Below are positions 26,063 to 36,420 of a stretch of DNA of 64,000 bases, piece by piece; within the stretch, counting starts at the first letter, position 1, and every line of letters starts with the position of its first letter. The DNA is taken from contig CAIZNH010000037.1 of the NCBI GenBank assembly GCA_903934325.1, positions 54,077 through 118,076 of the forward strand, written 5' to 3'. The DNA comes from an uncultured Alphaproteobacteria bacterium. Lineage in GTDB: Bacteria; Pseudomonadota; Alphaproteobacteria; Sphingomonadales; Sphingomonadaceae. Under the pieces are notes generated by a model. The model was not told the origin of the DNA and made no database searches. It worked only from the letters and a program-made list of their open reading frames with translations. A program made the translations under genes and the position numbers.

Positions 26063-27448
26063 ATGAGCGAAGCCAAAGCACTGATCCAGCCCGATCGCGG
26101 AACCGACGCGATTGCCATCCACCTCGTCAACAAGGAAGGCTTCGAGGCCTGCGCCAAGGGCCTCTCGGCAGGCCAACGCGCCGCGCTTGCCGCGCAGAAA
26201 TTCGAGGGCGGCACCTTCCAGACCGGCATCGTGCCCGATGGTGACAGCTGGTTCGCTGTCGGCGGCGTGGCGAACCCGGAAAGCCTGACGAGCTGGTGTC
26301 TGGCCAAGCTCGCCGAGGACCTGCCCGAGGGCACCTATCGCCTCGCCAAAGGGGAAGCCGGCCCCGCAATGTTCGGCTGGATCACCGGTCAATATCGTTT
26401 CACCCGCTACAAGAGCGAGGACAAGGCCCAAGGCCCCCGCGTGCTGCTGACCGCGCAGGTCGGCCAGATCGACGCGATCACCGCCGAGGCGCAGGCCGAA
26501 TGGCTCTTGCGCGATCTCGTCAACATGCCCGCCGAGGACTTGGGCCCCGCCGCGCTCGAAGCCGAGTTCGAGAAGCTCGCCAAGGCGCACAAGGCCGATC
26601 TCACCGTGGTGCGCGGCGATGCGCTGGAACAGGGCTATCCGATGGTCCATGCGGTCGGGCGCGCGGCGGCGCGGCACCATGCCCCGCGGCTGATGCACCT
26701 CGTCTGGGGCGATCCGTCGCACCCGGTGCTGGCGGTGGTCGGCAAGGGGGTGTGCTTCGATAGCGGCGGGCTCGATATCAAGCCTTCCTCCGGCATGCGG
26801 CTGATGAAGAAGGACATGGGCGGCGCAGCCCATGCGATTGCGCTTGCGGGCCTCATCATGGGGGCGCGGCTGAAGGTGCGGCTCCATGTGCTGGTGCCCG
26901 CGGTGGAGAACGCGATTTCGGGCGGGGCTTTCCGGCCGGGCGACGTGCTTTCGAGCCGCAAGGGGCTGACGATCGAGATCCACAATACCGATGCCGAAGG
27001 GCGGCTGATCCTCGGCGATGCGCTGACCCGCGCTTCGGAGGAGAACCCCGATCTGATCGTCGATTTCGCCACGCTGACGGGCGCGGCGCGGGTGGCGCTG
27101 GGGCCGGATCTGCCGGCGCTGATGGCGCGCTCCGACGCCACCGCCGAGGCCTTCCTCGCTGCCGGCCGCGCGCAGGACGATCCGGCGTGGCGCCTGCCCC
27201 TGCCCGAGGGGTACCGCGAATATCTCGCCTCGGACGTCGCTGACATGGCCAATGCCTCGGCCAATCCCTTTGCCGGCGCGAGTGTTGCGGGACTGTTCCT
27301 CGATCGCTTCGTGGGCGAGGGGATCGACTGGGTGCATTTCGATACCTTCGCGTGGAACCCCTCGCCCCGTCCGGGCCGTGCCCGCGGCGGCCGGGGGCTG
27401 GGCCTGCGCGCGTCATGGCACGCGATCCGCGCCCGATATGGCGCCTGA
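26063..27448 (+). CDS. Leucyl aminopeptidase, peptidase family M17
   Basis: Dizinc (or Mn) exopeptidase of the cytoplasm. The 461-residue protein has an N-terminal macrodomain-like part (about 1-150) and the catalytic domain with GKGVCFDSGGLDIKPSSGM (metal Lys and Asp), KKDMGGAA, and the signature NTDAEGRLILGDAL, so all metal ligands are present. It is the PepB/PepA-like alphaproteobacterial form. It is divergent from the RsiV-like gene across a 64-base gap, so its promoter is close to parS site 1. Confidence 0.93.
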   Translation: MSEAKALIQPDRGTDAIAIHLVNKEGFEACAKGLSAGQRAALAAQKFEGGTFQTGIVPDGDSWFAVGGVANPESLTSWCLAKLAEDLPEGTYRLAKGEAGPAMFGWITGQYRFTRYKSEDKAQGPRVLLTAQVGQIDAITAEAQAEWLLRDLVNMPAEDLGPAALEAEFEKLAKAHKADLTVVRGDALEQGYPMVHAVGRAAARHHAPRLMHLVWGDPSHPVLAVVGKGVCFDSGGLDIKPSSGMRLMKKDMGGAAHAIALAGLIMGARLKVRLHVLVPAVENAISGGAFRPGDVLSSRKGLTIEIHNTDAEGRLILGDALTRASEENPDLIVDFATLTGAARVALGPDLPALMARSDATAEAFLAAGRAQDDPAWRLPLPEGYREYLASDVADMANASANPFAGASVAGLFLDRFVGEGIDWVHFDTFAWNPSPRPGRARGGRGLGLRASWHAIRARYGA

Positions 27449-27539
27449 CCTTGCCCCGCGCGCCGCTTGGCGCTAACGGGCCTGCCACGCTGGCGCAGGG
27501 GAGAGCGCGGGCGCAGACGAGAAAGCTGACGGAACGCAG

Positions 27540-27902
27540 ATGAGCGGCATGGCGCCCGACCAAGTGATGTATCAGGTGCCCGAGGGCGTGCTGGGTCTCA
27601 AGGGCCCGGTGGAAAAGCCTGCGCCCGGCACTCTGCCCCTGCGCGGCGATCTGGCGCATATTGCGCTCGCCGGTAGCCATCTCGCGGCCCATTATGTGAT
27701 CCCCCATGTCCACGCGGTGGGCGATGCGGGCGCTGGCCTCAGGCTCAACCCCCGCGGCGATGCCGAAGTATTTGTCACCCTTGCCGCCGGAAGCCGGTTC
27801 GAACTGCTCGATGTGGCAGGCGAATGGGTGTGGGGCTGCCCCGGGCCGCAGGGGCCGAGCGGCTGGTGCAAGGCGAGCGAACTCGCCGCACCCGAGGCCT
27901 GA
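27540..27902 (+). CDS. Small hypothetical protein, possibly SH3-like
   Basis: A 120-residue product with no signal peptide or membrane helix. The pattern DLAHIALAGSHLAAHYVIPHV followed later by GSRFELLDVAGEWVWGCPGPQGPSGWCKASEL has the look of a bacterial SH3 fold, in which the last strand carries GW.K..dL. That is a judgement from pattern only. It lies between the M17 peptidase and argC, four bases before argC, so it is probably co-transcribed with argC. I do not know its function. Confidence 0.6.
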   Translation: MSGMAPDQVMYQVPEGVLGLKGPVEKPAPGTLPLRGDLAHIALAGSHLAAHYVIPHVHAVGDAGAGLRLNPRGDAEVFVTLAAGSRFELLDVAGEWVWGCPGPQGPSGWCKASELAAPEA

Positions 27903-27906
27903 CGCG

Positions 27907-28830
27907 GTGCCGACCCGCCTGTTCATCGACGGGGCTGCGGGCACCACGGGTCTGGAAATCCGCGAACGGCTGGAAGGCCGCAGCGAGTTTGATCTGATCA
28001 TCCTCGATGATGCCCAGCGCAAGAGCGAGGCCGCGCGCCGCGACGCGCTCCACGCGGCCGACATCGCGATCCTGTGCCTGCCAGATGACGCCGCGAAGGA
28101 AGCGGTGAAGCTCGCGGAAGGCTCCGGCACCCGCTTCATCGACGCCTCCTCCGCCCACCGTGTGGCAGGCGGCTGGGCCTATGGCTTTCCCGAACTGATC
28201 GGACACCGCACAATCGCCAATGCCCAAATGGTAAGCAATCCGGGATGCTACCCCACCGGCTTTCTCGGTCTTGTCGCCCCGCTGGTTGCAGAGGGCCTGC
28301 TGCCGGCCGACTGGCCCTACACCGTCAATGCGGTGAGCGGCTATTCGGGCGGGGGCAATGCCCTGATCGACCGCTTTGCGCGCGAGAGCGACATCGCCTT
28401 TCGCGCCTATGGCCTCGGCCTTGGTCACAAGCATCTGCCCGAAATGCAGGCCTATGCGGGCCTTGCCCATGCGCCGGTGTTCTCGCCCGCGGTGGTGCCT
28501 GCGCATCGCGGCATGGTGGTCGACGTGCCGCTGCCGCTCGCCGCGATGGGGAGCACCGCCACCATCGCCGCCCTGCGCGAATGTCTCGCCGCCTTCTATG
28601 CGGGCAGCAGCGTCGTCACCTGCGCCGAGGGCGTGCCGGACGAATTGCTGCTGCGTCAGGGCGCGCCCGCCAGCGACGGGATGGAACTGTTCGTCACCGG
28701 ATCGGCCGATGGCGCGCAAGCCCGTCTGCTCGCGGTGCTCGACAACCTCGGCAAGGGCGCTTCGGGGGCTGCGATCCAGAACCTCAACATCATGTGCGGC
28801 CTCAGCGAGACTACGGGCCTTCGCCTATAA
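27907..28830 (+). CDS. argC: N-acetyl-gamma-glutamyl-phosphate reductase, short type
   Basis: NADPH-dependent reductase in arginine synthesis. The 307-residue product opens with TRLFIDGAAGTTGLEI, a glycine-rich dinucleotide loop, contains the catalytic cysteine in SNPGCYPTG and the histidine in LGHKHLPEM. Length matches the type 2 ArgC family (about 310 residues) rather than the 340-residue form. The start is a GTG at 27907, giving VPTRLFID; the frame also extends upstream through the preceding gene, without sense. No other arg genes are adjacent. Confidence 0.93.
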   Translation: MPTRLFIDGAAGTTGLEIRERLEGRSEFDLIILDDAQRKSEAARRDALHAADIAILCLPDDAAKEAVKLAEGSGTRFIDASSAHRVAGGWAYGFPELIGHRTIANAQMVSNPGCYPTGFLGLVAPLVAEGLLPADWPYTVNAVSGYSGGGNALIDRFARESDIAFRAYGLGLGHKHLPEMQAYAGLAHAPVFSPAVVPAHRGMVVDVPLPLAAMGSTATIAALRECLAAFYAGSSVVTCAEGVPDELLLRQGAPASDGMELFVTGSADGAQARLLAVLDNLGKGASGAAIQNLNIMCGLSETTGLRL

Positions 28831-28876
28831 TCGCGGCGCAGTTGCTTAAAATTTAGGCAAGGTCCGTCCATGCACT

Positions 28877-28897
28877 GTGCACCATTGCGCGGTGCAC
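28877..28897. promoter_or_regulatory. Candidate NtrC-type activator site upstream of glnB
   Basis: GTGCACC and GGTGCAC form perfect 7-bp inverted repeats around seven spacer bases. They lie about 95-115 bases upstream of the sigma-54 promoter, the usual enhancer distance. Known NtrC sites (TGCACCA..TGGTGCA) share the half-site, but here the spacing is two bases longer than in the E. coli glnA site. The role is inferred from half-site match and context. Confidence 0.6.
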
Positions 28898-28956
28898 CAT
28901 AATCTTGCTACCGGCGCTGGCGCGGCGAAAGACATCCCCTGTCGGGAATCCCCTGA

Positions 28957-29388
<432 letters not shown>

Positions 29389-29466
29389 TTTTCCACCCTC
29401 TCCGGCCCGCCGCGGTGGCGGGCAGGTCCACCACACACGCAACCACAATTCGGAGGCACCAAACAA

Positions 29467-30876
29467 ATGTCGAAAGCAAAAGACGTCCTGAAGCTGATCA
29501 AGGACGAGGAAATCGAGTGGGTGGACCTGCGCTTCACTGACCCCAAGGGCAAGTGGCAGCACCTCACCATGGTCGCAGGCGTTATGGGCGAAGACGAGCT
29601 CGAAGACGGGTTGATGTTCGACGGTTCGTCGATCGCCGGCTGGAAGGCGATCAACGAGAGCGACATGATCCTCAAGCCCGATCTCACCGAGACCTGGATC
29701 GATCCGTTCAGCGCCACCCCGATGCTGATCATCAACTGCGACATCGTCGAGCCGTCGACCGGCGACTGGTACAGCCGCGACCCGCGCACCACCGCCAAGC
29801 GCGCCGAAGCCTACCTCAAGTCGACGGGCCTTGGCGACACCGTCTATGTCGGCCCGGAAGCCGAGTTCTTCATGTTCGACGACGTGCGCTTCGAGGACGG
29901 CTATGCCGGCTCGGGCTTCTCGATCGACGACATCGAACTGCCGACCAACACCGCCAAGGAATATGACGCCGGCAACATGGGCCACCGCCCGCGCGCCAAG
30001 GGCGGCTACTTCCCCGTCGCGCCGGTTGACAGCGCGGTCGACATCCGCGGCGAGATGGTCACCACCATGCTCGAAATGGGCCTGCCCTGCGACAAGCACC
30101 ACCACGAAGTCGCCGCCGCCCAGCACGAGCTGGGCCTGACCTTCGGCACCCTCGTGCAGACCGCCGACCGCATGCAGATCTACAAGTATGTCGTGCACCA
30201 GGTCGCCCATGCCTATGGCAAGACCGCGACCTTCATGCCCAAGCCGATCAAGGCTGATAACGGCTCGGGCATGCACACCCACATGTCGATCTGGAAGGAA
30301 GGCAAGCCGCTGTTCGCGGGCAATGAATATGCCGGCCTGTCGGAAATGTGCCTCTACTACATCGGCGGCGTCATCAAGCACGCCAAGGCCCTGAACGCCT
30401 TCACCAACCCGACCACCAACAGCTACAAGCGTCTGGTGCCGGGCTTTGAAGCACCGGTGCTGCTGGCCTATTCGGCTCGCAACCGTTCGGCCTCGTGCCG
30501 CATCCCCTATGGTGCGGGCGAAAAGGCCAAGCGCGTCGAGTTCCGCTTCCCCGATGCTCTCGCCAACCCCTACCTCGCCTATTCGGCGCTGCTGATGGCG
30601 GGTCTCGACGGGATCGAGAACAAGATCCACCCGGGCGAGGCGATGGACAAGAACCTCTACGATCTGCCGCCGGCCGAACTCGCCGAAGTGCCGACCGTGT
30701 GCGGTTCGCTCCGCGAGGCGCTGGACTCGCTGGCTGCTGATCACGACTTCCTGCTCAAGGGCGACGTGTTCACCAAGGACCAGATCGAAGCCTACATGGA
30801 ACTGAAGTGGGAAGAGGTGATCCGCACCGAAACCACCCCGTGCCCGGTCGAATTCGACATGTATTACTCGATGTAA
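29467..30876 (+). CDS. glnA: Glutamine synthetase, type I
   Basis: Dodecameric enzyme that makes glutamine from glutamate, ammonia and ATP. At 469 residues it has the length of E. coli GlnA. Visible motifs are [10 protein letters not shown], the metal-binding [32 protein letters not shown], and the adenylylation tyrosine (Tyr398) in [10 protein letters not shown], so GlnE-type covalent control is expected. Transcription comes from the sigma-54 promoter before glnB; a strong terminator follows the stop. Confidence 0.98.
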   Translation: MSKAKDVLKLIKDEEIEWVDLRFTDPKGKWQHLTMVAGVMGEDELEDGLMFDGSSIAGWKAINESDMILKPDLTETWIDPFSATPMLIINCDIVEPSTGDWYSRDPRTTAKRAEAYLKSTGLGDTVYVGPEAEFFMFDDVRFEDGYAGSGFSIDDIELPTNTAKEYDAGNMGHRPRAKGGYFPVAPVDSAVDIRGEMVTTMLEMGLPCDKHHHEVAAAQHELGLTFGTLVQTADRMQIYKYVVHQVAHAYGKTATFMPKPIKADNGSGMHTHMSIWKEGKPLFAGNEYAGLSEMCLYYIGGVIKHAKALNAFTNPTTNSYKRLVPGFEAPVLLAYSARNRSASCRIPYGAGEKAKRVEFRFPDALANPYLAYSALLMAGLDGIENKIHPGEAMDKNLYDLPPAELAEVPTVCGSLREALDSLAADHDFLLKGDVFTKDQIEAYMELKWEEVIRTETTPCPVEFDMYYSM

Positions 30877-30904
30877 TCCGGCCCGGATTTCATCCAGTCA
30901 CAAG

Positions 30905-30937
30905 AAAGGCCCGGAAGGTTCGTCCTTCCGGGCCTTT
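30905..30937 (+). terminator. Rho-independent terminator after glnA
   Basis: AAAGGCCCGGAAGG, a five-base loop and CCTTCCGGGCCTTT form a 14-bp perfect stem, running into a T-run. It begins 28 bases after the glnA stop. With the A-run on the left arm it could also act on transcripts arriving from the opposite strand. Confidence 0.93.
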
Positions 30938-30953
30938 TCGTTTGCCCCCGACC

Positions 30954-31640
30954 CTATTTGCCCGAGGTCATCACCGAGCCGATCCTGAGGTAGCGCTGGA
31001 TCACCTCGCGCTGGTGGCCGGGATCGGCCCCCATGCAGGCGAACAGCAGATAGCCGATCTGCGAGGGCATCAGCGTCCAGGTCGCGCGGATGCCGTTGTC
31101 CGAGCGTGAATCCCACGCCAGCAGCTTGAGCGGGACGGCGCTACGCTGTCCGGCCGAATCGAGCACGAGGCTCTCGCGGTGCTCGATCGCGAAGCCCGCA
31201 CCGGTGATCGCGCTGTCGAACTTGGGATAGAGCGTGTCGAGCTCGGCCTGGATCTGCGTGATCGGGAACTTGGCGAGGCTGGCCTCCTTCACCTTGATCG
31301 CAAAGCAGGTGGTCGGGATCGTCCCGGCCGGGAAGGAGAACTGTCGCATCTCCCCTTCAAGCGCGGTGGTGCCGCCATCGGGCATCATGAAGCGATACCA
31401 GCCAAGCTCGTCAGCGAACACCACGCCGCCGGTCGCAGCATTGTCGGGATCGGGCCGCAGCTGGCCGCGCTCGGGTGCGGGGATGATGAGCCCGCCGAAG
31501 CTATCGGTCGTGGCGGCTGCCTGCGGTGCGCGGGTGGCACCGGCAAGCGGATTGGCGTTCTGCGCCCCTGCGGGCACGGCGAGCGCGATCAGCGCTGCGG
31601 CGAGCGGGGCAACCCCAAGGCTAGGCCGGACGATTGGCAT
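30954..31640 (-). CDS. Secreted protein of unknown function
   Basis: The 228-residue product begins with a clear signal peptide (about 1-26, ending VPAGAQ). The mature protein has GWYRFMMPDGGTTALEGEMRQFSFPAGTIPTTCF and a C-terminal LLFACMGADPGHQREVIQRYLRIGSVM. I recognise no family. Its start lies inside the 3' end of the upstream Tat-secreted gene (20-base overlap), so the two are probably translated together and perhaps act together in the periplasm. Confidence 0.65.
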   Translation of the reverse strand: MPIVRPSLGVAPLAAALIALAVPAGAQNANPLAGATRAPQAAATTDSFGGLIIPAPERGQLRPDPDNAATGGVVFADELGWYRFMMPDGGTTALEGEMRQFSFPAGTIPTTCFAIKVKEASLAKFPITQIQAELDTLYPKFDSAITGAGFAIEHRESLVLDSAGQRSAVPLKLLAWDSRSDNGIRATWTLMPSQIGYLLFACMGADPGHQREVIQRYLRIGSVMTSGK

Positions 31641-32679
31641 TGATCACCCCCATGTAAAGCCCGTGCGTGGCGCGCGCGGCATCGAGCACAGCATTCTGCA
31701 GCAGCGCCGGATCGACGCGGTATTGGTAGTTCGAATAGTTATAGCCCAGCGTCGGGCGGCTGGGGGCGGCCATGTTCGGCTCGGTCCACCACGCGTTGGA
31801 GCGGATATAGGCGTTCCACTCCTCGATCTGGGCATTGTTGTTGAGGTTTCTGGTCTGCACCAGCTCCCCCGCCTGCCCGACCGCGACCCGGTCTTCGAGG
31901 ATCAGCCGCCCGCCTTCGCCTGCCAGCGCGATCTTGGCGTGGTAGAAATTGAAGTGGGTGAACAGCGGCACCATGAACAGCCCCGGCTGGATGCCGACAT
32001 TCGCGCCCCCGCCATAAACCCGGTGCCCGCTGCCGGTGAGCGCGGCGAAGTCCATCACCAGACTGGGGATCATCACCAGACACTTGAGCGCGGCCGACAT
32101 GGAATTGAGCGCCCGGGCATTGCCGAGGTTGAACGGCGAGCGATCGGACAGCGGCGCTTCAGGCCCGACGGTAAGCAGCGGCAGATATTCCGGGCTGACC
32201 ACCGCAACCGTGCGCGAATCCGCAAACGGCTTCTTGATGAAGGGATCAGGCGTCGGATCGAGCTTCTTGAAGCCCTCGCTTGCGCTGATCTCGTCCCAGC
32301 CGAGCACGGTGCGGCCCGTGGCGCGCAGCCGCTCGATGAAGTCGCTGAAGGCAAGGTGCGCCAGCTGGCGCATCAGGCCTGCATCCACCCCGACGAGATC
32401 GGCGGTGAGATCGACCGTGGTCGTGCCGGACCCGCCGCTTGCACCCATGCCGTTGCGCATCACCAGACCGAACCGGTAGGACGGCACGGCAATGCGCTCG
32501 GTCCGCGCCAGCACCTTGGCCATCACCTGATGGTAGTTCTTGAGGCTCATGGAAGTGAGCGGCACCATGCCACCGGCCGCCTGCGCCGGGCTGGCCGAAA
32601 AACCGCCTGCCGCCAGCGCTCCCATCACGCCCATGCCGCCATGCAGAACCGAACGCCGATCCCAGTCATGTCCGCTCAT
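31621..32679 (-). CDS. Tat-exported protein of unknown function
   Basis: The 352-residue product starts with a twin-arginine leader: DWDRRSVLHG followed by a hydrophobic stretch and ASPAQA (cleavage about residue 34). The RR pair is at 8-9. The mature part is rich in Asn, Leu and Ala, with HFNFYHAKIALAGEGGRLILEDRV and the repeated aromatic pattern NYSNYQYRVDP. No known domain was recognised. It overlaps the secreted gene downstream and is divergent from the autotransporter gene across 240 bases. The Tat translocase genes are in this window (48872-50318). Confidence 0.65.
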   Translation of the reverse strand: MSGHDWDRRSVLHGGMGVMGALAAGGFSASPAQAAGGMVPLTSMSLKNYHQVMAKVLARTERIAVPSYRFGLVMRNGMGASGGSGTTTVDLTADLVGVDAGLMRQLAHLAFSDFIERLRATGRTVLGWDEISASEGFKKLDPTPDPFIKKPFADSRTVAVVSPEYLPLLTVGPEAPLSDRSPFNLGNARALNSMSAALKCLVMIPSLVMDFAALTGSGHRVYGGGANVGIQPGLFMVPLFTHFNFYHAKIALAGEGGRLILEDRVAVGQAGELVQTRNLNNNAQIEEWNAYIRSNAWWTEPNMAAPSRPTLGYNYSNYQYRVDPALLQNAVLDAARATHGLYMGVINANRPA

Positions 32680-32919
32680 TTGGCTCTCCCCAAAAGCAAA
32701 TGCGCGACCCGGTTATCTCTGTGCCTGCAAGACTACCAATCCACGCATCTTCCTGCAAGTTCCCGCCCCGGAGATGCGCGTGGAACCGGCTGGGAAACGG
32801 GAACAATTCGCAGCTGTTGAATGTTGCCAATTTTCGAATTGTCTTCGCACAACGGGACGTTACAGCGTCTCATCCACTTTTCGCTGCCGTCGTAAATTTT
32901 TTCGTCAAAAGGGGTCCCA

Positions 32920-35900
32920 ATGACGTTCACAGATACCTGTCGCCGCAGCCTGCTGGCCGGCTCCGCCACCCTTGCGCTCGCCATGGCTGCCACGGCCACC
33001 CCGGCGCTGGCCGTTGTGCCCAACGAGAACACCACCTCGGGCAACATCGTCGACAACCCGGACGAATTCCGCGGCGTCGGCATGATCGTCACCAACGTCG
33101 TGGGTCAGGGCGGCATCGGCATCTGCACCGCTACGCTGATCAACCCGCGCACCGTGCTGTTTGCCGCGCACTGCGTGAACACCCGCCCGGAAACCGGCTA
33201 TGACCAGACCACCGTGCGCGCCGCGGTGTCGTTCAACGTCAATGCGCTGCCGGGCATCCAGAGCTGGTTTGCCAACACCCGCACCAACACCGCCCAGCGC
33301 GTCTACAACATCAACCGCATCTTCTGGGACGCGCGCTCGCGCCAGAATCCGGCTGCCAGCGGCTTCATCGAAGCCGACATCGCACTCGCCAGCCTTGATA
33401 CTCCGGCGGTCGGCCTGCCGACCTGGGCGATGCTGTTCAGCACCCTGCCCGCTCCGGCTTCGATCGATCCGGTGCGCGGCACCGGCTACCAGGTCGAGAT
33501 CGTCGGCTACGGCGGCACCGGCAACGCGACCCAGGGCGCGGTTTCGGGCATCGACTTCCGCCGCCGTGCGGCCGAGAACATGCTCGGCGGCTTCATGTCG
33601 CTGGCGGATCGCAACGCCGTGATCTTCGGCAGCACCAGCACGCTGACGCAGAACCTCTACCACCTCGATTTCGACTCGCGGAACCGCAACTTCGCGACCG
33701 ACATCAACGTCCACCGCGATGCGGCCCTGCCGAACGAAGGCACCACCGCCGGGGGCGATTCGGGCGGTCCGCTGATCCTCGATTCCTCGACCAACACCCT
33801 GTCGAACGAAGACCTCGTGATCGGCGTGCTGTCGGGCGGTTCGCGCTTCTTCGGCAACCAGCCGTTCAGCTCGATCGGCACCACCAGCTTCTACCAGCCG
33901 CTCTCGCTGTTCTGGCAGTATATCGTCGCCAACAACCCCTACCGCTACGTCGGCACGGTGGCCGGTGACGGCAACTGGGAAGATCCGAACCGCTGGGTCA
34001 CGCTGCTCGACCCGATGTACCGCGTGATCAACGCCAATGGTCAGGTCGTGAACGGCCTGCCGACCACGCCGGAACTCGGCCTTGGCGGCACCGGCGGCGA
34101 TTTCGGCTCGGTCTGCATCGAATTCGAGAACCCGAACGATTTCTGCACCGACACCCGCACCGGCGTGACGACCAGCACCGCTCCGCCGGCCAATCCGACC
34201 AATGCCGCGACCGAAGTCGACTTCTCGCCCTTCATGAACGGCGGCGAGCAGCAGGACGCAGGCACCGCCCCGGCGCAGGTCGCCGGCGCACGTGCGGTTG
34301 CTCCGGCCAACACCGGCCGCACCGGCACCGAGCTGACCGTGCTCGACATGGCGCTGCCCGGCTTCGCCACTGTTCCGGGCGCGCCTGAAGACGCTGCGAT
34401 CACCGCCACCGCCGTGGTTCCGACCGATGCCTCGGCGAGCGCGATGCTGGACACCTCGGAAGAGACCCCGCAGAACACCACCGCGACCCTGCCCGCCCCG
34501 ACGCTGGCCAATGGTCTGCCCGGCGCGACCGGCTTCATCGCCAACAACGTCAACCCGGTGGTCAGTTCGACCAACCCGGCCGCCAACGTGCTGCCGCGCT
34601 ACTTCGACGTGACCCTCAGCCAGATCGGCACCACCACGCTCAGCAGCACTGTCACCATCGACCGTCTGACGATCCGCAACAATGCGGGCCTCAATGTCGC
34701 GGCGGCGGGCAACCTCACCTCGCTGATCGACATCAACCAGTTCGGCGGCCGCGTGAACGTGGCGGGCGCGGTGACCTCGGTGGGTGACTACACGCTGTTC
34801 GCAGGCATGATGGAAGGCACCGGCACGATCACGGCGCCGTTCCTCACCAGCATCGGCGGCACCTTCTCGCCCGCCACCATGGGCACCACCGGCACGCTCA
34901 ACGTCACCGGCAACCTCGTGATGGCTTCGGGCACGACCTACCTCGCCGACTTCACCGGCGCGGGCGCGTCCGACAGGATCGCGGTGACGGGTGCCGCCAA
35001 TGTCGGCGGCCTCGTGGCGCTCGGCGGCGGGCTGACCCAGCAGGTCAACGGCCAGGGTCGCCGCTACACCATCCTCACCGCCACCGGCGGGGTGACCGGC
35101 ACCTTCATCAACACCACCATCTCGCCGATCCTCAAGCAGGTCTTCGTCTACCAGCCCAACGCGGTGCTGATGGAGATCACTGCGGCAAGCTACAACACGG
35201 TGATCAACCAGAACGACAAGATCCAGACTGCCTATGCGCAGCTGTTCGACCAGAACCGCCCCAACGCGGCGCTGGCCGGCCTCTATGGTCTGGACTTTGC
35301 CACCACCGACACGATCCGCTCGACCTTCCGCAACCTTGCTCCGGTGAGCGAGCAGGCGGTGCGTTCGCTCGCGGCGCAGAACGTGAACCTGCTGCAGAAC
35401 TTCAACGACCAGCGCATGCGCGAAGCTGATCGTGCCCGCGCCGGCGGCAAGATCGCGGTGAGCGGCGCGCCGATGGGCGTGGCGCAGGCCGGTCTTGCTC
35501 CGCAGGGCCAGCCGGTCGGTCTGGAAGTCATGGCGCTCCAGAGCGCCGGAGAAGAGACCGAACTCAAGGACGTGAACCTGCCCGAGAACGTCGCGGCGTT
35601 CATCTCGGCCGGGATCGTGGCCGGCAACGTCAATTCGCTGCCGGGCTTCACCCAGAAGAGCGAAGTGAACGGCCTCTACGTCGCAGGTGGTCTGGAGTTC
35701 TATCCGGGCGACAAGACCATGGTCGGCCTGTCGGGCTACTTCAGCACGCTCGAAGCCGATGCGCCGCTCGGCCAGCAGGTCGACAGCGAAAACTATGCCG
35801 TCTCGCTCTACATGCGCCACAAGTTCACCGATGGTCCGGTGGTCGACGGCCAGTTCTCGATGGCGAACATGGGCTTCGACACCCAGCGCAACGTGCCCTT

Positions 35901-36405
35901 CCTGGCTGGCTTCCAGAGCCTCACCTCCTCGACCGACGATCTGCTGGTCTCGGGGGCGCTGGGCCTGTCCTATGACATCGACACCGGCATCGGCACGATC
36001 TCGCCGGGCGTCGAGGGCCGTTATGCCAGCGTCGATCTGAGCGCCGCGCGCGAGACCGGCGGCATCGCCGCGCTGCGCTTTGATCGCGAGAGCTTCAAGA
36101 GCACCCAGGCGCGCTTCGGCTTCGATTTCGAGAAGGAATCGAGCATGGTGCAGATCAACGCCACCGCGCAGCTGGTGTGGGAGTTCGAGGAAGGCCCGCA
36201 GCTGGTCGGCGCCAACTTCGCGCAGGGCATCGGCCCGAATGCGAACTTCGTGCTCGAAGAGGCCGATCACACCTGGGGCGAACTCGGGATTTCGGCGACC
36301 GTGGGCGATGGCCCGCTGGTGGCGAGCTTCGGGATCGACACCACCGTCGGCCGCGACACCGCCGAAGCCCGCGTGTTCCGCGCCACTGCAACCTATCGCT
36401 TCTGA
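32920..36405 (+). CDS. Autotransporter with trypsin-like serine protease passenger
   Basis: The 1161-residue protein has a signal peptide (about 1-31), a chymotrypsin-fold peptidase domain, a Thr/Ala/Asn-rich stalk with beta-helix character, and a C-terminal beta-barrel of about 270 residues ending ATYRF, the outer-membrane insertion signature. The catalytic triad is visible: His84 in FAAHC, Asp153 in EADIAL and Ser281 in GGDSGGP; Cys69 and Cys85 match the conserved disulfide next to the histidine. This is a type Va secretion layout. Start ATG has AAAAGGGG upstream. A strong terminator follows. Whether the protease is released is unknown. Confidence 0.92.
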   Translation: MTFTDTCRRSLLAGSATLALAMAATATPALAVVPNENTTSGNIVDNPDEFRGVGMIVTNVVGQGGIGICTATLINPRTVLFAAHCVNTRPETGYDQTTVRAAVSFNVNALPGIQSWFANTRTNTAQRVYNINRIFWDARSRQNPAASGFIEADIALASLDTPAVGLPTWAMLFSTLPAPASIDPVRGTGYQVEIVGYGGTGNATQGAVSGIDFRRRAAENMLGGFMSLADRNAVIFGSTSTLTQNLYHLDFDSRNRNFATDINVHRDAALPNEGTTAGGDSGGPLILDSSTNTLSNEDLVIGVLSGGSRFFGNQPFSSIGTTSFYQPLSLFWQYIVANNPYRYVGTVAGDGNWEDPNRWVTLLDPMYRVINANGQVVNGLPTTPELGLGGTGGDFGSVCIEFENPNDFCTDTRTGVTTSTAPPANPTNAATEVDFSPFMNGGEQQDAGTAPAQVAGARAVAPANTGRTGTELTVLDMALPGFATVPGAPEDAAITATAVVPTDASASAMLDTSEETPQNTTATLPAPTLANGLPGATGFIANNVNPVVSSTNPAANVLPRYFDVTLSQIGTTTLSSTVTIDRLTIRNNAGLNVAAAGNLTSLIDINQFGGRVNVAGAVTSVGDYTLFAGMMEGTGTITAPFLTSIGGTFSPATMGTTGTLNVTGNLVMASGTTYLADFTGAGASDRIAVTGAANVGGLVALGGGLTQQVNGQGRRYTILTATGGVTGTFINTTISPILKQVFVYQPNAVLMEITAASYNTVINQNDKIQTAYAQLFDQNRPNAALAGLYGLDFATTDTIRSTFRNLAPVSEQAVRSLAAQNVNLLQNFNDQRMREADRARAGGKIAVSGAPMGVAQAGLAPQGQPVGLEVMALQSAGEETELKDVNLPENVAAFISAGIVAGNVNSLPGFTQKSEVNGLYVAGGLEFYPGDKTMVGLSGYFSTLEADAPLGQQVDSENYAVSLYMRHKFTDGPVVDGQFSMANMGFDTQRNVPFLAGFQSLTSSTDDLLVSGALGLSYDIDTGIGTISPGVEGRYASVDLSAARETGGIAALRFDRESFKSTQARFGFDFEKESSMVQINATAQLVWEFEEGPQLVGANFAQGIGPNANFVLEEADHTWGELGISATVGDGPLVASFGIDTTVGRDTAEARVFRATATYRF

Positions 36406-36420
36406 GCGACGGCCACAGGC

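Noticed and set aside
32905..36270. Very long minus-strand open frame (1121 codons) opposite the autotransporter gene
   Set aside because: It is the antisense frame of a GC-rich coding gene; the product is His/Arg/Gly-rich with no domain or ribosome site, while the plus-strand protein has clear motifs.
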